This document shows positions 38,269-47,426 of a stretch of DNA of 64,000 nucleotides, one piece after another (position 1 is the stretch's first letter; each line of letters starts with the position of its first letter). The DNA comes from an uncultured Blautia sp. (GTDB lineage: Bacteria; Bacillota; Clostridia; Lachnospirales; Lachnospiraceae): assembly GCF_934371575.1 (NCBI RefSeq), contig NZ_CAKRNY010000008.1, positions 1 through 64,000 on the forward strand. The letters are read 5' to 3'. The notes under the pieces were generated by a model. That model searched no databases and was not told the origin of the DNA. It saw nothing but the letters and a program-made list of their open reading frames with translations. A program made the position numbers and the translations under genes.

Positions 38269-39696
38269 ATGACCGAACAAAAATCTGATGATCTGCGCAT
38301 GGGCGCACTGTATATCCGTGTCAGCACCCATGAGCAGGATGAGCTGTCTCCGGACGCGCAGAAGCGTCTGCTCCTGGACTATGCCAAGAGTAATGGGATC
38401 GTTGTCCAGAAGGACGCAGTCTTTGTGGAGAGTGTCTCTGGGCGTAATGTGAAGAAGCGAAAAGAATTCCAGCGAATGATTGCACAGGCCAAATCTCCGG
38501 AACATCCCTATGATGTGATCCTGGTGTGGAAATTCAGCAGATTTGCCCGCAACCAGGAAGAATCCATCGTTTATAAGAGTATGCTGAAAAAGGACCGTGT
38601 GGACGTGATCAGCGTGTCTGAGCCAGTTATAGACGGACCATTCGGCAGCCTAATCGAGCGTATTATTGAATGGATGGATGAATACTACTCTATCCGCCTG
38701 TCCGGAGAAGTGCTCCGCGGCATGGGCGAAAAGGCATTAAAACAGGGGTACCAGATTTCTCCACCCCTTGGATATGATGCAGTCGGGGACGGAAAACCAT
38801 ATAAGATCAATGAAAAGGAATTCAAAATTGTCTCTTACATCATGTCCCAGTATGATGATTACTGCCAGGACACCACTGCCATCGCCAGAAAATGTAATGA
38901 TCTGGGCTACCGGACCAAGCGGGGGAATCTGTTTGAACGGCGCAATATTGACTATATCCTGCGCAATCCCTTTTATGCCGGCATTGTAAACTGGAATGGA
39001 CAGACTTTTGAGGGAACCCATGAAGCACGTTATACCACAGAGCAGCTTGACAAGCGCATCAAGCTTATGGATGCCAGACGAAGACCAGCAAAACACCGGA
39101 ATGCCTCCACCTGTAAGCACTGGCTTTCCGGTCTGATCAAATGCTCCATCTGTGGCGCCACCCTCTCCTACACCGGATCCGGAGCCTGTCCTTACTTTCA
39201 GTGTTGGAAATACGCAAAGGGTTATCACAAAACCTCCGTGGCCATCTCAGTAAAGAAAATGGAGCAGCTTGTCATTGATTACCTGAAGCAGCTTCTGGAT
39301 GGCGCAGATTTTCAGTATGTCCCCAAAACAACTGCGCCGGCGCAAAATGAGGAACTGGAACAGCTGAAGCAGGAACTGGCCAGACTTTCAACCCGGGAGC
39401 TGCGAATTAAACTTGCCTATGAAAATGAGATTGATACTTTGGAAGAATACAAAGAAAACAAGATAAGACTACAGAAACAAAGAGAATCTCTTTTAGAGAA
39501 TATCAAAGAACTGGAAGCACAAAAACCAGAAGATCCATCCAAGGATAATGTCCTTTCGCAGATTCGAAGTGTATATGATGTTCTCCTGGATCCTGCTGCC
39601 GAAAGTAGTACAAAAGGGAACTTTATTCGAACTATAGTCGATCAGATTGTATTTGACAAAGAGGCTGAAATGGTGTATTTTGATATTATCATCTAA
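38269..39696 (+). CDS. Large serine recombinase, prophage integrase/excisionase
   Basis: 475 residues from ATG at 38269 (MTEQKSDDLRMGALYIRVS), with GAGGTGATACC before it. N-terminal resolvase domain with the catalytic Ser in 'YIRVSTHEQDE' and the Arg cluster 'WKFSRFARNQEESIVYKSML'; recombinase domain around 170-275; zinc ribbon 'CSICGATLSYTGSGACPYFQC' near 300-325; C-terminal coiled coil (about 355-435), as in large serine integrases that need a directionality factor for excision. It ends about 85 bp before the host gene remnant, so it is adjacent to the right attachment site. Confidence 0.93.
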   Translation: MTEQKSDDLRMGALYIRVSTHEQDELSPDAQKRLLLDYAKSNGIVVQKDAVFVESVSGRNVKKRKEFQRMIAQAKSPEHPYDVILVWKFSRFARNQEESIVYKSMLKKDRVDVISVSEPVIDGPFGSLIERIIEWMDEYYSIRLSGEVLRGMGEKALKQGYQISPPLGYDAVGDGKPYKINEKEFKIVSYIMSQYDDYCQDTTAIARKCNDLGYRTKRGNLFERRNIDYILRNPFYAGIVNWNGQTFEGTHEARYTTEQLDKRIKLMDARRRPAKHRNASTCKHWLSGLIKCSICGATLSYTGSGACPYFQCWKYAKGYHKTSVAISVKKMEQLVIDYLKQLLDGADFQYVPKTTAPAQNEELEQLKQELARLSTRELRIKLAYENEIDTLEEYKENKIRLQKQRESLLENIKELEAQKPEDPSKDNVLSQIRSVYDVLLDPAAESSTKGNFIRTIVDQIVFDKEAEMVYFDIII

Positions 39697-39800
39697 AACA
39701 TATCAATTTTTCACAGGTTACGATTGTACTATTTCTTAATTCAGATTTAACTTTTTTCCAAAAAACAAGTGAATTTTATCTATTATAGGGTATCGGACTC
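39697..39800. other. Prophage right attachment region (attR) at the edge of the cotJC-like gene
   Basis: Phage sequence (AT-rich, from the integrase stop) changes to host coding sequence at about 39780-39800, where GGACTCCGGTGGCCCGGATGG encodes the conserved D-S-G-G-P-D-G of the CotJC-like protein. The exact crossover cannot be fixed without the left junction, which is outside the window. Confidence 0.65.
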
Positions 39801-40347
39801 CGGTGGCCCGGATGGCGAAATTGGCGCTTCCATGCGATATCTCTCCCAGCGTTTCACAATGCCAAACCGGACTTCTATGGCTGTGCTTAATGATATTGGG
39901 ACGGAAGAACTTTCACACCTTGAGATGGTCTCCACCATCATTCATCAGCTTACCCGAAACCTTACCATGGAAGAAATTGAAAACGCCGGACTTGGGCCAT
40001 ACTATGTCGATCACACAGTCGGTGTCTGGCCCCAGGCAGCAGGTGGAATTCCCTTTAATGCCTGCGAATTCCAGAGTAAAGGAGATCCTGTCACAGATCT
40101 TTTTGAAGATCTTGCGGCAGAACAGAAAGCGCGCTCCACTTATGATAATATTCTCCGGGTAGCACGAAATATACCGGAAGTCGCTGATCCAATCCGTTTT
40201 CTGCGTGCAAGAGAGGTTGTACACTTCCAACGTTTCGGCGAGACGCTTCGCTCAGTACAGGAACAGTTAGATGCGAAAAACTTTTATGCATTTAATCCAA
40301 GCTTTGATAATCCGTGTACCGCAAAATGTGCACCAGAAGCAAGGTAG
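39769..40347 (+). pseudogene. cotJC: CotJC-like manganese catalase, N-terminus removed by the prophage
   Basis: About 185 codons of a manganese-catalase-family (spore coat CotJC-like) protein. Recognised by 'GGPDGEIGASMRYLSQRFTM', 'DIGTEELSHLEMVSTIIHQLTRN', 'GDPVTDLFEDLAAEQKARSTYDNIL' and 'IRFLRAREVVHFQRFGETL', which carry the di-manganese Glu/His ligands. The first 30-40 residues of the family are missing; the short N-terminal extension (MNFIYYRVS) is phage sequence without a ribosome site. A terminator follows. The missing 5' part is expected at the other end of the prophage. Excision would rebuild the gene. Confidence 0.85.
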
Positions 40348-40363
40348 CACAGCACCATACTTC

Positions 40364-40405
40364 AGTACTGCCCGGCATCCATCGGGCAGTACTCATCCTC
40401 TTTTT
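40364..40405 (+). terminator. Terminator of the cotJC-like gene
   Basis: AGTACTGCCCG (40364-40374) pairs perfectly with CGGGCAGTACT (40383-40393), followed by CATCCTCTTTTT. The radical SAM gene converges on it from the other side. Confidence 0.85.
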
Positions 40406-41306
40406 AAATCCCCTCATAATCAAATGCCGGTATAAAGCTCTCCTTTGCAGTCTCTCCTTCCTGAAAATACCCGTTCCGGATTCCCATCTCTACAGCAGCA
40501 TTCAATACTTTTTCATACTCTCTTCTGGTTACACTCCGGTTCAGTTCTGAATATTTCTCATTTTTCCATACAGGAGTAAACTGATTCATTACACTGATAA
40601 AAATGTCCTCCCCGTATGTCTGGTGCAGATATTCCAGCACCGCAATGGAATTTTTGGTATGTCCCGGCAAAATCAGATGCCTCACAATGGTTCCACGCTG
40701 AATATAGCCATCTTCCTTAAACTGACATGGACCAGTCTGACGCACCATTTCCGCAATCGCAGCCATAGATACCTGGGGATAATCCTCTGCATGGGAAAAA
40801 GCTGCTGCCAGCTTTTCATCCATATATTTCATATCCGGCAAATAAACGTCTACATATCCGTCCAGCATACGAATTGTCTCCACATTCTCATATCCGCTGG
40901 AATTATATACCACAGGAAGCTTCATACCTTTTTTCCGCGCCAGTTTCAGTGCAAAAACAATCTGAGGCACATAATGAGCTCCGGTAACCAGATTAAGATT
41001 CGCAGCTCCCTTTTCCTGTAATTCCAGAAAAATTTCAGCAAGCCGCTCTATTGTAATTTCTTTTCCTGAGTCTCCAATAGCAATATCTCGATTCTGGCAA
41101 AAGCAGCACCGTAGCCCACAACCGGAGAAAAACACAGCTCCAGAACCTTTTTTTCCGGAAATACATGGTTCCTCCCACATATGAAGTGCGGCACGGGCAG
41201 CCCTTATGGTGCTGTCCATGCCACAATATCCACGTCTTCCCTCCAAACGGTTTACTTTACATTTTCTGGGACACAAGATACAATTTTTCATGAATGCTTC
41301 AAACAT
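40404..41306 (-). CDS. Radical SAM protein, PflX-like (COG1313 type)
   Basis: 300 residues. An N-terminal 'CILCPRKCKVNRLEGRRGYCG' cysteine cluster (residues 10-30) precedes the radical SAM loop 'SGCGLRCCFCQNRDIA', i.e. C-x3-C-x2-C (about 65-80). TIM-barrel strands follow ('VYNSSGYENVETIRMLDG', 'YLPDMKYMDEKLA', 'RHLILPGHTKNS'). This layout is that of PflX-like proteins related to glycyl-radical-enzyme activases, although their substrate is unknown. The start could also be five codons later (MKNCIL). It is convergent with the cotJC remnant and follows the lipoprotein gene by 4 bp. Confidence 0.8.
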   Translation of the reverse strand: MFEAFMKNCILCPRKCKVNRLEGRRGYCGMDSTIRAARAALHMWEEPCISGKKGSGAVFFSGCGLRCCFCQNRDIAIGDSGKEITIERLAEIFLELQEKGAANLNLVTGAHYVPQIVFALKLARKKGMKLPVVYNSSGYENVETIRMLDGYVDVYLPDMKYMDEKLAAAFSHAEDYPQVSMAAIAEMVRQTGPCQFKEDGYIQRGTIVRHLILPGHTKNSIAVLEYLHQTYGEDIFISVMNQFTPVWKNEKYSELNRSVTRREYEKVLNAAVEMGIRNGYFQEGETAKESFIPAFDYEGI

Positions 41307-41310
41307 ATAA

Positions 41311-43029
41311 TCATGAATTCTCCTCTCTGATTTTCTCAGTCAGCTCCTGTCCGCCCTGCTCATACCATTCTTTCACAAAAGTATCGAAATAATCCATAGG
41401 CTGTTCCCCCATGATCATCTGAATAAACGCATTTTTCTCTAAAGTAGCAAGTATATTGGGAACCTCTCCGTCCGACTCTGCCAGATACTGACGTCGAACC
41501 GGCCTGTAGTGTCCGTCAACCAACACTCCGACTGCTGAAATCCTTGACTTATACGCAGCCCAGTCCTCTGCCGTCACATCTTCCCCATTTATATATTTCA
41601 GACAAGCCTCATAATAGGATTTTTCAAGAGCACTTAAATTGCTTTCTTTCTGTTTTCCGGCTATCACACGGCGAATGTCCTTTGTTACATTGTAAATTGC
41701 CTCATTATAATCCACATTGATCACCAGTGGTCTGGCTGTAGGATCTACATTCAGGGCAAAATAACTGTTAATTTCATCAGCATTTTCCAGATCATCAAAT
41801 CGGCTGTAATCAAACAATACACTGATAATCTTCATTACAATTTCCGGATGTTCATACCCTTTTCGCACAACCACATATTTGTTATCCTGGAAAGAGGCAT
41901 AGACATTATCTTTTTCCTGATAATCAGCGGTGAGATAATAGGGCTCCCAATCTGCCGAAGGATCATTTTCAATTTCGTCCATAAGCGGATTATTCGGTGT
42001 CCACCAAAGACCAAAAAATGCGCCGCATTTTCCCTCAACCACAAGATCACGAAGATTATTCTGTGCACGGAGAGCAAAATTCTGATCCAGAATTCCTCTC
42101 TCATACAGTTCTCGCAGGTAAGCAACTGCTGATCTTGTTTCATCAGTCAGGGAGCCATATACAATTTCTCCATTCTCATCCTTGATCCATCTTCTCGGAT
42201 AAGCAAAAAACTTCTCAAAAACAGGCTCCACAGAATAATTCTGACTGGTAGTCGACACAAAATTAGTATCACAGACAAGCCCTACCGGATCTTCTCCATC
42301 CTGTGCTCCCATTCTGTGTTCCTGAAACACCTGAATAATCTCCATAGCATCTTCCAATGTTTCCGGTTCCTTCAGTCCCAGCTGATTGATCCAGTCCTTT
42401 CTCATCCACAAAAGACAGGGACCATGGTCAATCACCGCCTCCGGAAGAGCCATCAGCCTGCCATCAAAGGTTCCTGCTCCCAGAAGCTGTTCCCCATAGC
42501 TGTTGTACATGGCTTTGATTCTGGGTGAAGTACAGCTTGCGTACACATCTGTCAGATCCTCAATCAGGTCATTTTCCACAAGATTATTCAAAGTCTCCCT
42601 GTCTGAAACTACCAGCACATCCGGAAGAGTGCGATCATTTACAAGCACATTTACATAGTCATTGTAACGGTCTTCTCTTTCCATATACGTATTTTTGTTC
42701 TGAACATTCAGCACACTTTTCAGATACCTGGTATATGCACTGTCTTCATACGTATTTCCATCGGGAAGATTTGAATTATTTGCCCCACTGATCTGCCCCA
42801 GCGTATACGTTACCAGCTCCGGATATTTTCCGTAAGGAGTGGAGGCAGCTTTTTTCCACTGTTCAATATCTGTCGCATCATCAGCTTTCGAATCATTATC
42901 ATCTGCACTGACCGTTTTATTCTTCTTACTTTCATCTGCACTCTGGCATCCAGTCAGAGCAACTGCAAAAAGAACAAATCCCAGAACCAGTGAAATCGCT
43001 TTTTTCTTCAATCTCTTACCTTCCTTCAT
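41311..43029 (-). CDS. Lipoprotein extracellular solute-binding protein (family 1)
   Basis: 572 residues from ATG at 43029 (MKEGKRLKKKAISLVLGFV). N-terminal lipoprotein signal with lipobox VALTGC, then a Ser/Asp/Lys linker. The mature part has the solute-binding pattern of the large LplA/YtcQ-type family ('RYNDYVNVLVNDRTLPDVLVVSDRET', 'PEAVIDHGPCLLWMRKDWINQLGLKEP', 'VGLVCDTNF'). It is not next to its own permease but directly downstream of a YesM-type kinase gene (14-bp overlap), so it may present a sugar to that kinase. Confidence 0.85.
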   Translation of the reverse strand: MKEGKRLKKKAISLVLGFVLFAVALTGCQSADESKKNKTVSADDNDSKADDATDIEQWKKAASTPYGKYPELVTYTLGQISGANNSNLPDGNTYEDSAYTRYLKSVLNVQNKNTYMEREDRYNDYVNVLVNDRTLPDVLVVSDRETLNNLVENDLIEDLTDVYASCTSPRIKAMYNSYGEQLLGAGTFDGRLMALPEAVIDHGPCLLWMRKDWINQLGLKEPETLEDAMEIIQVFQEHRMGAQDGEDPVGLVCDTNFVSTTSQNYSVEPVFEKFFAYPRRWIKDENGEIVYGSLTDETRSAVAYLRELYERGILDQNFALRAQNNLRDLVVEGKCGAFFGLWWTPNNPLMDEIENDPSADWEPYYLTADYQEKDNVYASFQDNKYVVVRKGYEHPEIVMKIISVLFDYSRFDDLENADEINSYFALNVDPTARPLVINVDYNEAIYNVTKDIRRVIAGKQKESNLSALEKSYYEACLKYINGEDVTAEDWAAYKSRISAVGVLVDGHYRPVRRQYLAESDGEVPNILATLEKNAFIQMIMGEQPMDYFDTFVKEWYEQGGQELTEKIREENS

Positions 43030-44848
43030 TCCCATTGTCCCCATCAGCGTCCGGTTCCTGCAAAAATCTCTTTGCTGAAAATTCTCCGGCTGCAACTGTC
43101 TTCTCATCCGCTTTTTCTCTTGGAATTCTCATTTCCACCCTTGTGCCTTCATTTATTTTGCTAAACACCCGGATTCCATATTTTTCTCCATAAAGAAGCT
43201 GCATTCTGTCATTTACATTTTTAAGACCGTACCCGGAAGCCTTGTAAGTCACCAGCTTGTCTGCTTCTGCCTGATCCATTCCAGGACCATTATCCTCTAC
43301 AGCAAGAAGCACGTCATCTCCATCCCTTACAAAAAACAGTTTCAGAGTTTTCTCTCCTTCTTCCTTCATATCGAGACCATGCTCCAATGCATTCTCCACA
43401 ACCGGCTGCAGCAACAATTTCGGCACAGAATCTCCCTTCACTTCCGGATCAATATCCCAGATTACCTGAAAATCATTATCGTGCATTACCAGCTGAATAT
43501 CCAGATATGCCTTAATATTCTGAATACAATTATCCACAGTTACCATATCCTGCCCCTTACTCAGTGCCGTCCGGTAAAACATGGACAAAGACAGGATTAC
43601 CCTGCTGATATCCCTCTGATTGCTGCGGATAGCCATCCAGTTAATAACAGAAAGTGAATTATAGAGAAAATGAGGATTGATCTGAGCTGTCAGAGCCTTC
43701 AGTTCAAACTCCTTCAATGCTATTTTATTCTCATAAACCTCATGTATCAAACGGTTGATTTCATCCATCATACTGCGAAAACTACGAACCAGAAGACCGA
43801 TCTCATCTTCAGCATCACTGTCCACGGTAACCTCCCGGCTTCCCTGGTTAACACGGTTCATATTCTCTGTAAGTTCTTCAATTTTTCTTGTAAAAATTCT
43901 GGAAAAAGACAGCCCCAACACCAGAATAATTGCCACGCAGACTGCGATCAGTGGTATCTCGCTGACCAGAATACCTGACACCGAACTGTTTACCGTTGAC
44001 TGCAGCTTATACAAATAAAAGCTCCATCCGCAAGCATCATTTTTCCTGTTTACAAAAGCATAATCCTCCTGTCCTGACTCCAGCATTTTTCTGGAAACCA
44101 GACAGCCTTCCCCACTTTCTCCAGCAGCAGACTTACTATCACAAGAATTTATATCTGACTGTGTCCCAAACATCTCCTTCTGAAACAGCACATTTCCGTC
44201 CTGATCCAGAATCATTCCACCTGACTCCTCTGAAATAATATTTTCAAAGGGCTGGAAGATTTTATTATAATCCAGAGTAACGCAAAGAATAGCAGTTTCA
44301 TCTTTTCCATTGTAAATTCGTCTTACAGCTGCAATTTCCGGTCTTTCCCGGTCCACCACCCACTGTACGGAAACATCTTCCGAAAGAAGGGCATACCACC
44401 ACTCCCTGTCAGCCTCATTCAAAGGTACAAGTGTATACTCGTGACGTACTTTAATACTGTCTGCAAACAGCTGGATCTGTAAAATGGCATCATGATACGA
44501 TTTCGGTATAGACAACAGAGGATCTGCCACCTCTGTATACTTTTTGTAGGCATAATAATTATCCATATTTTTCTCTGTTATCAGATCCGTGATATCCGGA
44601 GAATACGTAAGATAATTCAAAAGACTGGAAAAGACTTCGATCTGACTGTCAATTCCCTCTCCTGTCTGCTCCAGAATGGAAGACATATCCTCCATTTCCT
44701 TTTCCCGGAGCAGACTGCTCATGCGGTCATGGCTATACCACACAAGCAGGATCATGGGAACCAGACTGGCCGTCACGAGAAGAATCGTCAGCTTGTGACG
44801 ATATTTCATATTTTTTATTTTATTCTTTATGACTGCCGGTATTCTCAT
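43016..44848 (-). CDS. Sensor histidine kinase, YesM/LytS family
   Basis: 610 residues from ATG at 44848 (MRIPAVIKNK); a later ATG (44809, MKYRHK) lacks a ribosome site. Two transmembrane segments (TILLVTASLVPMILLVWY near 20-37, and IPLIAVCVAIILVLGLSF near 300) flank an extracellular sensory domain of about 250 residues. A HAMP linker and HisKA_7TM-type 'KALTAQINPHFLYNSLSVINWMA' (phosphoacceptor His in QINPHFLYN) follow, then HATPase_c ('VVENALEHGLDM', 'EDNGPGMDQAEADKL', 'GYGLKNVNDRMQLLYG'). Partner of the AraC-type regulator upstream. Confidence 0.92.
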   Translation of the reverse strand: MRIPAVIKNKIKNMKYRHKLTILLVTASLVPMILLVWYSHDRMSSLLREKEMEDMSSILEQTGEGIDSQIEVFSSLLNYLTYSPDITDLITEKNMDNYYAYKKYTEVADPLLSIPKSYHDAILQIQLFADSIKVRHEYTLVPLNEADREWWYALLSEDVSVQWVVDRERPEIAAVRRIYNGKDETAILCVTLDYNKIFQPFENIISEESGGMILDQDGNVLFQKEMFGTQSDINSCDSKSAAGESGEGCLVSRKMLESGQEDYAFVNRKNDACGWSFYLYKLQSTVNSSVSGILVSEIPLIAVCVAIILVLGLSFSRIFTRKIEELTENMNRVNQGSREVTVDSDAEDEIGLLVRSFRSMMDEINRLIHEVYENKIALKEFELKALTAQINPHFLYNSLSVINWMAIRSNQRDISRVILSLSMFYRTALSKGQDMVTVDNCIQNIKAYLDIQLVMHDNDFQVIWDIDPEVKGDSVPKLLLQPVVENALEHGLDMKEEGEKTLKLFFVRDGDDVLLAVEDNGPGMDQAEADKLVTYKASGYGLKNVNDRMQLLYGEKYGIRVFSKINEGTRVEMRIPREKADEKTVAAGEFSAKRFLQEPDADGDNGNEGR

Positions 44849-46364
44849 CCTCTTCACCGGTTCCTTTCCGATAGGACTCAGGACTGCTTCCATAATATTC
44901 CCTGAAGCTTCTGCAGAAATAAGAAACATTTGGGATTCCTACCTGTTCGCTTACCTGGGCCACCTTCATATTGGAATTGCACAAAAGCTCCTTGGCTTTC
45001 TCCATACGCACCACCCGGATAAAGCGGTTCAAATTCATGCCAGTCTCTTTTTTGAAAATAAAGCTTAGGTAACCGGAGGACAGATACACCTTCTCTGCCA
45101 GCATTTCGAGACTTAAATCCTCAGCATAATGCTGATAAATATAATTCTTAACTAAAGCCACTTCATCCCTTGATTCACTCATGGAACGTTCCAGAAATGC
45201 CTCGTATTCCTTAATATTCTCCTTGGTAATTGCAAGGATCTGCTTCAGATTCGTACAACTATACAACCGCTCCACCTCATGATCCAGCTTGCGCTCCTCT
45301 GAGAACTGATTTTCCTGAAAAAGCTCCTGTATCACGTTAGAAAAAACAAACTTCACATACATGGCCGAAAAACGGGTATCATTCTCATATTTTTTCACAA
45401 GACACTCAAAATGCTTCTTCAGCTGTTCTACATCTTTGCGGGAAATATCCTCAGAAATTTTCTCCATCAGACGTGAATCCTGTGTTTCTGAATTTACCGG
45501 CTGAATCTCATCCGTTTCATTGTTAAAAACATGTACATCAGGATGATAAAATTTCTCCTCCATAGTCTGCTCCAGCTGGGACATAATCTCCGGCAAAGCC
45601 TCATGCCCTTCAAAGCGGCTGCTCACAGCCAGATGGAAGCTGACCTGATAATTCTGTTTCAAAAGATCATACAGGTGCTTGGCAACCAGCTGATAATCAC
45701 AGTAAACATCTGAGAAAAACAGTACAGACTGCCTTGTATTTAAATTAAGATAAAAGAAATTCCGATGTAATCCCTGCATCAGATCTTCATCAATATGATC
45801 TGAAACATTATCAAAAAACGCCTTATCCGCTTCGATAAGAATTGCACAGTGCCACTGCTCCCAGCTTGATTCCTCCAAAATCTCCCCGGCCTTTTTCAGC
45901 ACCTCTTCATTGCCGGAATACAGATATGACTGGAGAAAATACTGCAGAAGAAAATTCTTCTCCTTCTCAGCCTTCTGCTTCTGAGACTTAACACTTATAA
46001 TTTCCGCTTTCACTTTTTCTATCGTCTGGTGAAAAACATCCAGATCCACCGGCTTCAGCACATAATCCTTCACTCCGTAGTGCATAGCCTCCTGTGCAAA
46101 AGAGAAATCACTGTAACCGCTGAAAATCACAATTGGAAGCTCGGGGTACTCTTCCCTTGCTTTTTTCGCCAGCTCCAGACCATCCATATGGGGCATTTTT
46201 ATATCTGTTAAAAGGAAATCAATTTTCTCGCTTCGCAGCACATTCAATGCCTGCTTTCCATTGGAAGCCTCATAAATATCATATTCCCCTTCCTCCTGTG
46301 ATAAAAGGAACATGATTCCTTCCCTCTCAATTTTCTCATCGTCTGTAATCAAAACTTTATACAT
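44820..46364 (-). CDS. AraC-type response regulator, YesN family
   Basis: 514 residues from ATG at 46364 (MYKVLITDDEKIEREGIM). Receiver domain 1-125 with the phosphoacceptor in LLTDIKMPHMDG (Asp54) and Lys in 'DYVLKPVDLD'. A 280-residue middle region follows, and the C-terminal 100 residues are an AraC double HTH ('DLSLEMLAEKVYLSSGYLSFIFKKETGMNLNRF', 'MKVAQVSEQVGIPNVSYFCRSFREYYG'). It would activate the CUT1 transporter operon in response to the YesM-type kinase. Its stop overlaps the kinase start by 29 bp, so the pair is coupled. Confidence 0.92.
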   Translation of the reverse strand: MYKVLITDDEKIEREGIMFLLSQEEGEYDIYEASNGKQALNVLRSEKIDFLLTDIKMPHMDGLELAKKAREEYPELPIVIFSGYSDFSFAQEAMHYGVKDYVLKPVDLDVFHQTIEKVKAEIISVKSQKQKAEKEKNFLLQYFLQSYLYSGNEEVLKKAGEILEESSWEQWHCAILIEADKAFFDNVSDHIDEDLMQGLHRNFFYLNLNTRQSVLFFSDVYCDYQLVAKHLYDLLKQNYQVSFHLAVSSRFEGHEALPEIMSQLEQTMEEKFYHPDVHVFNNETDEIQPVNSETQDSRLMEKISEDISRKDVEQLKKHFECLVKKYENDTRFSAMYVKFVFSNVIQELFQENQFSEERKLDHEVERLYSCTNLKQILAITKENIKEYEAFLERSMSESRDEVALVKNYIYQHYAEDLSLEMLAEKVYLSSGYLSFIFKKETGMNLNRFIRVVRMEKAKELLCNSNMKVAQVSEQVGIPNVSYFCRSFREYYGSSPESYRKGTGEEDENTGSHKE

Positions 46365-46589
46365 ATGACTGGCACTCCGATCTACATTTATTTTATAACC
46401 AAAAATCCCATACCGCCTATTTTTTGTCCGAATTTTATGCCCCGGCGTATCTGGAATACTATATAAAGATAAAGATAGCCCCTCGCATTTCTGCAAAGAA
46501 CTATCTTTATTTTAACATTCTGGTATCATATTGAAAAGGGAATAATTTCCAAATTTCTCAGGTAAAAACCGTTCTTTTACCCAATTGAA

Positions 46590-47426
46590 TCAACCCTTAA
46601 CTGCACCTGCAACAACTCCCTCGATAATATACTTCTGGCAAACCAGATATACAACAATGATTGGGATAATGTCGATCATAATACTTGCCATCATCGGTCC
46701 CATCTGCACATGACCGTAGCTTCCACGGAAGTACTGGATTGCCATTGGGATTGTTTTATACTTCTTAATATCCAGAACCAGTGTTGGAAGAAGGTAATCG
46801 TTCCATACCCACATCAGCTCCAGGATTGCAGTAGAGATGATGGTTGGTTTCAGGATTGGCATCAGGATTTTAAAGTAAACCTGCAGAGGGCTGCATCCGT
46901 CGATCATGGCAGCTTCCTCGATTTCCAGAGGGCTTCCCTTTACAAAACCGGTGAACATGAATACTGCAAGTCCTGCACCAAATCCAAGGTATACAATGCA
47001 GATGGTATATGGATTATTCAGCTTCAAAGTATCCGCTGTCTTTGCCAGGGTAAACATAACCATCTGGAAAGGAACAACCATACTGAATACACAAAGGTAA
47101 TACAGAACCTTGGAAAGCAAACCGTTTACACGCACAATGTACCATGCGCACATAGAACAGCAAAGCAGGATCAGGGCAACGGACATTACAGAGATCACAA
47201 GGCTGTACCAGAAAGATTTCAGGAAATCCATCTGTGTAACGCTTGCTATAAAGTTCTGGATTCCGTTCCAGGTCTCAGATGTAGGAAGCTGGAAAACTCC
47301 AGAAGTAGTAATTGCAGACTCCACTTTTAAGGAGTTAAACAGGATCATAACAATCGGGTAGATCCAGATAATTGAAATTATGGAAAGAATTATAGTTGGG
47401 ATAATACTTTTTTTCTTATCTGCCAT
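46590..47426 (-). CDS. ABC sugar transporter permease, MalG family (CUT1)
   Basis: 278 residues, six hydrophobic spans. The EAA loop reads 'EIEEAAMIDGCSPLQVYFKILMPI' near residue 185 and contacts the ATPase, which is encoded elsewhere (as is usual for CUT1 systems sharing MsmK). Typical MalG ending '(Y)IIEGVVAGAVKG'. The ATG overlaps the MalF gene stop by 1 bp. Substrate cannot be read from the sequence; an oligosaccharide is likely. Confidence 0.93.
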   Translation of the reverse strand: MADKKKSIIPTIILSIISIIWIYPIVMILFNSLKVESAITTSGVFQLPTSETWNGIQNFIASVTQMDFLKSFWYSLVISVMSVALILLCCSMCAWYIVRVNGLLSKVLYYLCVFSMVVPFQMVMFTLAKTADTLKLNNPYTICIVYLGFGAGLAVFMFTGFVKGSPLEIEEAAMIDGCSPLQVYFKILMPILKPTIISTAILELMWVWNDYLLPTLVLDIKKYKTIPMAIQYFRGSYGHVQMGPMMASIMIDIIPIIVVYLVCQKYIIEGVVAGAVKG

